From NCBI GenBank assembly GCA_910574885.1, contig CAJTDD010000010.1, positions 83,598 through 147,597 on the forward strand: 64,000 bases of DNA. The letters are read 5' to 3'. The notes beneath the pieces are model-generated. The model made no database searches and was not told the origin of the DNA. It was given only the letters and a program-made list of their open reading frames with translations. Source of the stretch: Lachnospiraceae bacterium. GTDB taxonomy: Bacteria > Bacillota > Clostridia > Lachnospirales > Lachnospiraceae. This document shows, one piece after another, positions 9,122 through 16,339 of the stretch (position 1 is its first letter; every line of letters starts with the position of its first letter). Both the position numbers and the translations under genes were made by a program.

Positions 9122-10183
9122 TTAAACTGTGACCAACCTTTTCATTACGTATCTTGTAATTTCCTGAAATTTATCATAACTAATTCCTTTATATTCTTCT
9201 ATTTCCATCGAAGTATCAAAAAATTCATTACCGTCAAAATATATTTTTGAAATATTTGAATTGCACTCCTCATAAATTAACAAAAATTTTTTTCGTCCTT
9301 CTGAACTGAAATAAGCATAATCCTTTATTCTCTCTGTCTGTTCTGCATATTCATTTAAAGTTCGATTCAGCTTTTTATCTTCAATACCTATAGATTTTTT
9401 ATACTCTACTAAATCTCTATGCCATCTAATATTGGCGCCTGATTTATTAATCTTCTTTAACCTTTCAATTTCTTCCTCCTTCCAGTTTAGTATGACTCCA
9501 AAAAAATCAAAAATAATATCTTTATTTAACTTCTCGTAAGGTCTTATTATCATTTTACTTTCGTTAAATATACGCTGCCAACCAATCAACTCTTTCTGAT
9601 AATCCAGCGATAGTGGTTTATACCTGACAAACTCTTCAAATTCAATACATTTGCATTCGCTTCCATACCAAGGTTGTTTACAAAATTGATTATACTGAGA
9701 TTCTAAAAAGAAGTCCTGACGTCTAAGATAGCAGACAATCGCAATCTCATCAAAATACTCTTTTAAGATATCGAAAAATGCCTGCCGCATATCCGCATTT
9801 ATTTTATCATATATTTCCTGATTATATAATGTTTGTAAACCACAAAGCGTTCTAAAAGCATCTGCAAACATAGCTTCATTTGATATAATCACAGTATTAC
9901 AATTATTTCTCTCTGCATTTTTTACAACGTCTTCAATTACCTTTCGAGGAGCATCAGCTAAATTCTTAAACCTTGGATGTTGCTTATAATCAAAAAATAG
10001 TTCCTCTTTTATTAACGCATCCCTCAATAAGCCATAAGCAATATTAGAATGCGAATTACTCAACAAGCTATATTCCCCCCAATAAACACCCTTTTCTAAC
10101 AGCTCGCTTCTATTGAGCGTCATACACGACTGCAATGCTGTTGATCCCGTTTTATATGTTCCGATATGTAAATATACTTTCAT
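9122..10183 (-). CDS. Sulfotransferase-like protein (PAPS-binding P-loop)
   Basis: A 353-residue cytoplasmic protein. The N-terminus KVYLHIGTYKTGSTALQ matches the 5'-phosphosulfate-binding loop of the P-loop sulfotransferase family; a later VIISNEAMF block and a YLRRQDFFLESQYNQF block fit the bacterial carbohydrate-type group. I use ATG 10183, which has GAGAGG at a usual spacing; the ATG two codons upstream is too close to it. It would transfer sulfate from PAPS to a hydroxyl or amino group of a glycan or other surface molecule. The gene is visibly richer in A and T than its neighbours, which suggests separate acquisition. The PAPS-forming cysD-cysNC pair lies 2 kb away. Target is unknown. 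Confidence 0.78.
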   Translation of the reverse strand: MKVYLHIGTYKTGSTALQSCMTLNRSELLEKGVYWGEYSLLSNSHSNIAYGLLRDALIKEELFFDYKQHPRFKNLADAPRKVIEDVVKNAERNNCNTVIISNEAMFADAFRTLCGLQTLYNQEIYDKINADMRQAFFDILKEYFDEIAIVCYLRRQDFFLESQYNQFCKQPWYGSECKCIEFEEFVRYKPLSLDYQKELIGWQRIFNESKMIIRPYEKLNKDIIFDFFGVILNWKEEEIERLKKINKSGANIRWHRDLVEYKKSIGIEDKKLNRTLNEYAEQTERIKDYAYFSSEGRKKFLLIYEECNSNISKIYFDGNEFFDTSMEIEEYKGISYDKFQEITRYVMKRLVTV

Positions 10184-10222
10184 ACGCATATACCTCTCTA
10201 CTATTTATCTCAATCAAATTCC

Positions 10223-11368
10223 TCAACCAATCTGGCTGCATATTTTATCTACGTCATTTATAGAAAGCTCTGAGTACAAAGGCAAAACCAATACTTGATT
10301 TGCCAGGTTCCTCGCTACTTTCAAATTATCCTGCTTAAATTTATTCTTATAACACATTTGGTCTAATGTTAATGGATAAAAATATTTTCGGGAATAAATA
10401 TTATGTTCCCGAAGTTTACGATATAATTCATCACGGCTCAACTCATATCCTTCGTCTACTATAATTGGGAGATACGAATAATTCTTATTTATTTCCGAAT
10501 GACTATAAAACAACTTAATTCCTGCTATATTAGAAAGTCTATCCTGATATTGTTGCCACAATTCCTTTCTTTCGTCCATTATGGTGCTGACACGTTTCAA
10601 ATTACACAACCCCATAATCGCCGCAAACTCATTCATCTTCGCATTTGCGCCTATGGATACCACCAGCTCCTCCCCCCGAATCCCAAAGTTTTTAAGATTA
10701 TACAGTCTTTCATATAACCTATGTTCCGAAAATGTCACCGCACCGCCCTCAATCGTATTAAACACCTTCGTAGCATGGAAGCTAAACACCGAGGCGTCCC
10801 CATAATTCCCAATTCCCCGCCCTCTGTACTTCACGCCAAAGGCATGCGCCGCGTCATAAATCACCTTCAAACTATATTTATCCGCTATCCGCTGTATCTC
10901 TTCCACATTACATATATTCCCATAGACATGAACCGGAAGAATTGCCACGGTTTTTTCCGTAATCAGTTCCTCAATCTTAGACTCGTCAATCGTTCCATCG
11001 CTTGCCTTAACATCACAAAAAACCGGCTGAAGGTGATTGCGGACAATCGCATGGGTAGTAGAGATAAAGGTAAACGGTGTTGTAATCACCTCCGCCCCCT
11101 CCGGAAAATCGAATGCCTGTATCGCCATTTCAAGCGCCATGTGTCCATTGACCATAAGCGACAGCTCCGGCACATCCAGATACTCCTTCAACTTTTTCTC
11201 CAATTCTCGATGATATTGCCCCATATTGGTAATCCAATGACTCTCCCATAATGGGCGTATTGCTTCAATATACTCCTCATAAGGCGGCATCGAAGCTCTT
11301 GTCACAAGAATTTTTTCATTACTCATATCCGTATTTACACCCGCTTTCACCTTTCCATCATCTTCCAT
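10223..11368 (-). CDS. DegT/DnrJ/EryC1/StrS sugar aminotransferase
   Basis: A 381-residue PLP enzyme of the family that aminates keto-sugar nucleotides. Visible motifs are the substrate region ITTPFTFISTTHAI, the DAAHAFG segment (PLP-contacting Asp) and the Schiff-base lysine in FSFHATKVFNTIEGGA. The ATG at 11368 is 5 bp after the stop of the upstream gene and is preceded by GAAGGG; an internal ATG at 11326 is a weaker alternative. It likely provides an amino sugar for the surface or flagellar glycan built in this island. The sulfotransferase gene follows 39 bp downstream, so the three minus-strand genes from 12120 to 9122 look like one operon. Confidence 0.88.
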   Translation of the reverse strand: MEDDGKVKAGVNTDMSNEKILVTRASMPPYEEYIEAIRPLWESHWITNMGQYHRELEKKLKEYLDVPELSLMVNGHMALEMAIQAFDFPEGAEVITTPFTFISTTHAIVRNHLQPVFCDVKASDGTIDESKIEELITEKTVAILPVHVYGNICNVEEIQRIADKYSLKVIYDAAHAFGVKYRGRGIGNYGDASVFSFHATKVFNTIEGGAVTFSEHRLYERLYNLKNFGIRGEELVVSIGANAKMNEFAAIMGLCNLKRVSTIMDERKELWQQYQDRLSNIAGIKLFYSHSEINKNYSYLPIIVDEGYELSRDELYRKLREHNIYSRKYFYPLTLDQMCYKNKFKQDNLKVARNLANQVLVLPLYSELSINDVDKICSQIG

Positions 11369-11373
11369 CCCGC

Positions 11374-12120
11374 CTACCCTTCACTGGGCGTAATCTCCCA
11401 GGCGACCGTCACCTCCGGTTTTACCCCTGTCAGTTCTGACCAGTCGCCTTTCCCATTTGCCGCCCCCGTAAGCTGGAAAGAATACTTAGGAAACTCTACG
11501 CCTCCAAGATCATCACTTAACCTAAAGTTATACTCATCCCTGCTTTCATCATAGACATACTCATACGCCCCTTCAGGCGCGGCATCTATCGTGATATCCA
11601 TCTTCAGTCCATCCTCGCTGATGGGAATTTCATCCTCTCCATCCAGAATCGCCAAATAAAGGCTTGTTCCGGTATCCTCCGTGAATTCCTTATCATCCGT
11701 CATCGTAATGCCTTCAACAGAAGACAAATCAATACTCACATGAAGGGAAACATTTACCGCTATGGAACTTTTATTTGTAATCGTAACAAAATCACTGGTA
11801 TTACAATAATCCTCCTCTGACTCGCCGTCTTTACGTTCAAAAAACACGGTTGAGCCCGCCTCAAACTTCTTTCCGTCATATGCGGCCGCATCCGTTTTAT
11901 TGATAAGCCCTTGGGGATCTAAGATAAAATCAAATACGCCGTCTGTGTTGGCAGGCAAAATAACCTGATATATGTCCGTTTTCACACTGCCTTCCACTTC
12001 CCCGACTCCCGTCCCGCTTCCTTGCCCCAGGCTTTCGGCAGATGCAGACATAGAACACCCCATAATCATCGTTACAACCAACATAAACGCCGTACATTTC
12101 TTGAAGTATCTCTGTCTCAT
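11374..12120 (-). CDS. Secreted surface protein, short paralogue of the 7971-9044 product
   Basis: A 248-residue exported protein. The start is the second of two close ATGs (12120), 9 nt after GGAGG. The N-terminal hydrophobic segment contains MIMGCSMSASAES, readable either as a lipobox around the cysteine or as a signal peptidase I site. Mature blocks VEGSVKTDIYQVILP, DFILDPQGLINK, NKSSIAVNVSLHV and SFQLTGAANGKGDWSEL align with GACDSAADWSKI and other blocks in the plus-strand paralogue. It ends with TVAWEITPSEG, where the longer paralogue continues for about 100 residues. First gene of the aminotransferase-sulfotransferase operon, so this surface protein may itself carry, or be deployed with, the modified glycan. 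Confidence 0.78.
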   Translation of the reverse strand: MRQRYFKKCTAFMLVVTMIMGCSMSASAESLGQGSGTGVGEVEGSVKTDIYQVILPANTDGVFDFILDPQGLINKTDAAAYDGKKFEAGSTVFFERKDGESEEDYCNTSDFVTITNKSSIAVNVSLHVSIDLSSVEGITMTDDKEFTEDTGTSLYLAILDGEDEIPISEDGLKMDITIDAAPEGAYEYVYDESRDEYNFRLSDDLGGVEFPKYSFQLTGAANGKGDWSELTGVKPEVTVAWEITPSEG

Positions 12121-12235
12121 AGTCATTTACCTCCATACCACATTTTTCTCCGAAACTTATTTTCCTCTTTAACTCAATATTGTCATAAACTGTTATATTC
12201 TCGTTCTGTTTCAAATACAACCAATCATTATATAT

Positions 12236-12253
12236 AATATAATATATAAACTT
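12236..12253 (-). promoter_or_regulatory. 18-bp upstream box, copy 3
   Basis: Exact copy of AAGTTTATATATTATATT on the minus strand, 115 bp upstream of the start at 12120, followed at once by further TATATATAAT sequence that could serve as a -10 element. Confidence 0.5.
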
Positions 12254-12270
12254 AATAAAATATCCCCACC

Positions 12271-14430
12271 TCACCCTCTCTCCACATAATTTGTAATTAC
12301 CGCATCCACGCCCAAAGCTCTCATCCTCTCAATATCCGCCTCTTCATTCACCGTCCACACATGAACCCTGACTCCTCTATCATGGCTTTCCCGCACTATA
12401 TCTAAATCAGGATACATCATATTCCCCAGGGATGGATGAATTGCATATGCACCGTTTTGTCTGGCGTACTCCGCCGCGTCAAGAATCCCGTCCGAATAGA
12501 GAAACGCCACTCGCGCAGTCGGCAGAAGACGCTTTATCTTCCGCATAGAATAATGGTTGAAGGAAGAATAGATAATCCTGTCTTCCAGCCCCTTCCTCCT
12601 GGCAAGCTCTAACACCTGTTCTTCCAGCCCTTTGTAAAACACGACGCTGTTCTTCAATTCCAGATTCACGACCATCTCGGTTCCCTTGACCAGATCGTAG
12701 ACTTCCGAAAGCGTAGGGATTGCTGCCCGCCCATACGCCGGGAACTGCCGATTCATATTGAATGACCTCAATTCCTCAAACGTATAATCCCGTACATTCC
12801 CTACTCCATCGCTCACCCGGTCGATTTGTTCATCGTGAATCACCACCGGCACGCCGTCCTTCGATAACTGTACATCCAATTCAATACCATCTGCACCTGC
12901 TAAATGCGCCATCTCAAACGCCGGAAGCGTATTCTCCGGCGCATGCCCGCTTGCCCCTCTGTGAGCCCAGATCTTCATCGTCCGGTTCGTACGCCGTAAG
13001 ACTTCCACATTCTTATAGACGCTCTCCTCCTTTGCAAAGGATACCTCCCTGTCTTCCCCGGCTCCAAAACGTACCATTCTCAATCTCTGCGCATCAAAAT
13101 CAATGAGAACACTGTCCCATAGTTCCTGCGTCACAGTATCCGCTTCCCGCCGCCATGCCACTGCTCCCTTAGGCTTCTTATCGGTAAAATATTCAAGTTT
13201 CGCACATCCTACCGATATTACAGGGAAACTACATTCTCCGAAAACATAATCCGCATGGGTATGCCCATAGAAAAATCCTGCAACCTGATACTGGGGCATT
13301 GCATTACATTCCTCCAGAATATCCAGCAGCTCTTCTCCATTCCTCACATGAAAACTCCAGTAATCCAGTCTTGCAAGGGGCGCATCATGAGAAAAAATCA
13401 AAAATCTTGTCCCTGCCTCAGAAGAGTACAGAGTTTCTTTCAGCCAACCAAGCTGTTCTTCCGAATATCCATACCGGATACGCTCCCCGTCGTCAAAAGA
13501 GGACAAGAATACCATCCGCACCGAATACTCTGACATATCCACAAAATAGTCAAGCCTGTTGTCTTCCGGAACGTCCAGCCGATAGATGCGGCGCATCTCT
13601 TCAACCGTATAGGTATTCTTCCTGTTCCGGAAGTAATTGCTGTCATGGTTTCCCACCGTCACATAGACCGGGACCTGACATGACTCCAAATCATCCAGAA
13701 TCCGGGTCACATACTTTTCCGTCAGCCTTTTAGAAAGCATGCCGTCTGTAAAATCCCCCATATGGATAATCGCATCGTATCCTGCCTGCCGCGCCACGCT
13801 TCTAATGTTACAGGCAGTATCTTCCCATGTCCCATTCACGGTATAGTGTGTATCCGTAAGCAGACACAGCTTCATAATACGATTCCCAGGTTCTTTGCCG
13901 CCTTCCGCCGCTTTAGCCTTTTCCTCATTGTCCTCCACAGAAGTCCCCATATCTTTCACAATATGGTTGATAGCATGTACGGTGTCCGCTATTTCTTGCC
14001 GAAACCAGGGCTTCGGCCTTTCCTCTGTTCGGCCGCTGTCCTGGCTGTCATTCATCCTTACCAGATTCCCTGCACGTCCGATGTCCTCTGTTCCAATATA
14101 TTCCCCGTCCATCCTCCTGACACAGACACGGAACCAGCAGTCCTGTTCAAATATATAGTCCTCCTGCCTGTAACTGTCTGGGGTAAGGTTCCTGGTATAA
14201 TGCGCCCAGTTCTCCTCCGCCTGATACGCATAACTATAGATATATTCCTGCTCTCTCTCCATCGAAAACACAGCCGGAGCAAATACATATCTATCATCAC
14301 ACAGATGAATCTTATCCCCTGGATATGCCCTGTATAATTCTTCCGTCGCCATATGTTTTGGGGAATCCGGCACCAAAGTTCCGTCCGCAAGCGCAGTGCG
14401 GTATCCCGCTGTCAACTCCAAATCCATCAT
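12271..14430 (-). CDS. Calcineurin-like metallophosphoesterase fused to glycerophosphodiester phosphodiesterase
   Basis: A 719-residue fusion. An N-terminal region of about 190 residues has no clear family. The central region, from about 190 to 450, is a metallophosphoesterase with LLTDTHY, HMGDFTDG, VGNHDSN and FFYGHTHADYV as the di-metal ligands. The last 250 residues are a GDPD TIM barrel with WAHRGASGHAPENTLPAFEMA, GIELDVQLSKDGVPVVIHD and HVWTVNEEADIERM. The ATG at 14430 overlaps the stop of the upstream gene (ATGA), showing tight coupling with the glycerophosphotransferase. The pair suggests synthesis and trimming of a glycerol-phosphate modification. No signal peptide is seen, so it acts inside the cell. 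The operon has a sigma-28 promoter at 15876-15902. Confidence 0.88.
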   Translation of the reverse strand: MMDLELTAGYRTALADGTLVPDSPKHMATEELYRAYPGDKIHLCDDRYVFAPAVFSMEREQEYIYSYAYQAEENWAHYTRNLTPDSYRQEDYIFEQDCWFRVCVRRMDGEYIGTEDIGRAGNLVRMNDSQDSGRTEERPKPWFRQEIADTVHAINHIVKDMGTSVEDNEEKAKAAEGGKEPGNRIMKLCLLTDTHYTVNGTWEDTACNIRSVARQAGYDAIIHMGDFTDGMLSKRLTEKYVTRILDDLESCQVPVYVTVGNHDSNYFRNRKNTYTVEEMRRIYRLDVPEDNRLDYFVDMSEYSVRMVFLSSFDDGERIRYGYSEEQLGWLKETLYSSEAGTRFLIFSHDAPLARLDYWSFHVRNGEELLDILEECNAMPQYQVAGFFYGHTHADYVFGECSFPVISVGCAKLEYFTDKKPKGAVAWRREADTVTQELWDSVLIDFDAQRLRMVRFGAGEDREVSFAKEESVYKNVEVLRRTNRTMKIWAHRGASGHAPENTLPAFEMAHLAGADGIELDVQLSKDGVPVVIHDEQIDRVSDGVGNVRDYTFEELRSFNMNRQFPAYGRAAIPTLSEVYDLVKGTEMVVNLELKNSVVFYKGLEEQVLELARRKGLEDRIIYSSFNHYSMRKIKRLLPTARVAFLYSDGILDAAEYARQNGAYAIHPSLGNMMYPDLDIVRESHDRGVRVHVWTVNEEADIERMRALGVDAVITNYVERG

Positions 14431-15773
14431 ACAATCTCCACATTCTGTATCATTACTGGTTTTCCTGCCTTCTGGCAAAGCTGAACAAGGCTGCTTCCAT
14501 CCCCATAATAAGCGTCGCAAAGGGCAATCGCCCGGTTCAGCTCAACGGAATCATCATAGATCCCCCATCCTTCCGCCCGGTACTGTTCTTCTATCTGCTT
14601 ATAGTCCAGCCACAACTGAGGGCGCATCGATTCAATGGTCGCTTTAATCAACGGATGAGGCCGCCACAGTAACGCCACATCTTGGACATTCTCCTTAAAA
14701 GTGTGGAATACAGACTTCATCTTTTGCAGCATCTTATCCCCTTGCTCAAGCAGCGCCGTCACACTCGTATTGTACAGAATCACTTTTTTTCTGCTCCCGT
14801 CCGGTTTTTCAAGAACCCTAAGCCACTCCCCCGGTATCTCATACTCTTCCTCCGAGGTTTCCAGGACCTTATCCATTTTCGGCGAACCAAGTCCCAGAAT
14901 CTTCTTCTCCCAATAGGCTCTCGTCTTCTCCCCCGCCGCCGCTGTCAGCGCCTCTATATAAGCCTTCCGCATGTTCTCCGACTGCACGATCACAACATCT
15001 GCATGAAACACTCCCGGCACAGTACAGAAATGTGCCATTCCTTCCACAGCTTCTTCATTCTCCGGATCAACCTCCCCCAACACAAAGTAGGGGATATAGA
15101 CCAGTTTGTCCGTATACCGCTTCAAATTCTTAGAATAAAACTCCGGCGAAACACTCGTGACATAATTGTATTCATCATAAGGATTGTGAATAAAAATCAT
15201 ATCTGGTCTGCGTTTTTCAAAATCATACTCTCGGAAATCCGTAACACAAACATAATCCGGATACTCGTTCCCTTCATAATGCATCTCTCGGAAACTACCG
15301 TCGCCATTCTTGTCATAGTACGGAATCGGAACGACATACGCATCACAGTCCGGATCCTCGTCCGCAGCCTTCCACACACTTTCCAGCGAATCCCACATAG
15401 AGGCTTTATATGGCAAGAACACAACCTCCATGCGTTCTGGGATATCATGCTTCACACTGTTCTCCATCTTAATCAACAACTTACGCAATGCCTTACACAT
15501 CTGATTCACATGCACAGGGGAATTCTTGGAAATCTTATCATAAATCTGATACGCCAGTTCACAATAATCTTCAATCAAAGGAATCGTAACAAAATCCTCG
15601 CCTTCTACCGCCTCAATAATCCCGCCCAACTGAATGGCGCACTCCTGACACTGCGACAGCAAGTCCAGCGCCGCAGCGTGATTATGCGTCTCTATAGTCT
15701 TCCGAATCCCATCATGCGCCCGCCCCAGCAGTTTAAGGAAATCTTCTGCCTGCTTTTTCTGCGCTTTCGTCAT
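14427..15773 (-). CDS. CDP-glycerol glycerophosphotransferase-like protein
   Basis: A 448-residue protein, paralogue of the gene cut at the left window edge. An alpha-helical N-terminal region of about 110 residues precedes the conserved VVFLPYKASMWDSLESVWKAADEDPD block, MIFIHNPYDEYNYVTSV, and a C-terminal GT-B-like part with LLWRPHPLIKATI and DAYYGDGSSLVQL, the regions that in TagB/TagF-type enzymes contact the CDP-glycerol phosphate. ATG 15773 is chosen because AGAGGAAG lies 7 nt upstream; an ATG 21 nt earlier would swallow this site. No membrane segment. It probably transfers glycerol phosphate to a glycan or to flagellin glycan, because its promoter is of the flagellar sigma-28 type. Confidence 0.85.
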   Translation of the reverse strand: MTKAQKKQAEDFLKLLGRAHDGIRKTIETHNHAAALDLLSQCQECAIQLGGIIEAVEGEDFVTIPLIEDYCELAYQIYDKISKNSPVHVNQMCKALRKLLIKMENSVKHDIPERMEVVFLPYKASMWDSLESVWKAADEDPDCDAYVVPIPYYDKNGDGSFREMHYEGNEYPDYVCVTDFREYDFEKRRPDMIFIHNPYDEYNYVTSVSPEFYSKNLKRYTDKLVYIPYFVLGEVDPENEEAVEGMAHFCTVPGVFHADVVIVQSENMRKAYIEALTAAAGEKTRAYWEKKILGLGSPKMDKVLETSEEEYEIPGEWLRVLEKPDGSRKKVILYNTSVTALLEQGDKMLQKMKSVFHTFKENVQDVALLWRPHPLIKATIESMRPQLWLDYKQIEEQYRAEGWGIYDDSVELNRAIALCDAYYGDGSSLVQLCQKAGKPVMIQNVEIV

Positions 15774-15804
15774 ATCGCATCTTCCTCTTCCCATCTATTA
15801 ATTC

Positions 15805-15869
15805 ATACCCAAGGGCACACCGTAATACATGCCCTGCGGGCAGGTGGACTTCGTCCATTAAGGTATACC
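15805..15869 (+). repeat. Dispersed palindromic repeat, copy 1
   Basis: About 65 bp, starting ATACCCAAGGGCACACCGTA and ending AGGTATACC, with two small hairpins: GCCC-TGC-GGGC and TGGAC-TTC-GTCCA. It lies between the sigma-28 promoter and the ribosome site of the gene at 15773 and so would be transcribed in its leader. Other copies are at 27069-27182, 29159-29282, 31534-31577 and, in part, 49881-49900. Confidence 0.85.
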
Positions 15870-15875
15870 TTATAT

Positions 15876-15902
15876 ATATCGGCCAATTCTATTATTTCTT
15901 TA
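15876..15902 (-). promoter_or_regulatory. Sigma-28 (flagellar) promoter
   Basis: On the minus strand TAAA, exactly 15 bp, then GCCGATAT, the textbook sigma-28/SigD promoter. Predicted transcription starts near 15868 and runs through the dispersed repeat into the glycerophosphotransferase and phosphoesterase-GDPD genes. This links that operon to flagellar assembly. Confidence 0.8.
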
Positions 15903-15913
15903 ATAAATAAAAA

Positions 15914-15958
15914 AAGCGAAGCCGGGCACAGACCTTCTGCATCCTATCAACTTCGCTT
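15914..15958 (-). terminator. Rho-independent terminator of the 17750-15977 unit
   Basis: AAGCGAAG pairs with CTTCGCTT across a 29-nt loop; on the minus strand the stem is followed by a run of seven T. It closes the transcript of the FlhB C-domain gene. Confidence 0.7.
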
Positions 15959-15976
15959 CTTAATACGCTTCTACTT

Positions 15977-16339
15977 CTAACCTTCCTCTTCCTCCCCCTC
16001 TTCGCTCTCTTCATCCTCTTCATCCGCGGCAGCCGCCCGAGCCTTAGCCTCCTCAGCCTCCCGCTTCTTCTCTGGATTATATTTCAGAAAATAAGCATAA
16101 ATATCCACAATCGCCTGATACAGCTCCTCCGGGATCGCCGTGCCAAGATCCAGCTGCGTCAGTACCGTTGCCAGGGAATTATCCTCATACACAGGCACGC
16201 CGTTCTCGTTCGCCATCTCCACGATGCGCTCCGCCATATACCCCAGTCCCGAAGCAACGATCACGGGAGCCACGTCTTTATTCTCATCATACCGCAGTGC
16301 GACTGCTTTCTTGTTCATCACGTCCTCATATTGTGACAT
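15977..16339 (-). CDS. FlhB C-terminal-domain-like protein (YlqH/FlhX type)
   Basis: A 120-residue protein matching only the cytoplasmic C-terminal domain of FlhB/EscU export-switch proteins: KKAVALRYDENKDVAPVIVASGLGYMAERIVEMANENGVPVYEDNSLA. In place of the autocleaving NPTH motif the start reads NKKAVALRY, so the self-cleavage site is absent. The tail after residue 95 is a run of Glu, Asp and Ala. ATG 16339 follows AGGAGA and overlaps the end of the upstream gene by 14 bp. B. subtilis has an equivalent gene, ylqH, next to ylqG. A role in substrate switching of flagellar export is likely from the family; not proven. Confidence 0.85.
   Translation of the reverse strand: MSQYEDVMNKKAVALRYDENKDVAPVIVASGLGYMAERIVEMANENGVPVYEDNSLATVLTQLDLGTAIPEELYQAIVDIYAYFLKYNPEKKREAEEAKARAAAADEEDEESEEGEEEEG

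Noticed and set aside
14682..15980. A 432-codon open frame on the plus strand
   Set aside because: It lies antisense to the conserved glycerophosphotransferase gene, is rich in His, Arg and Leu, and has no family motifs; a shadow of the real gene.
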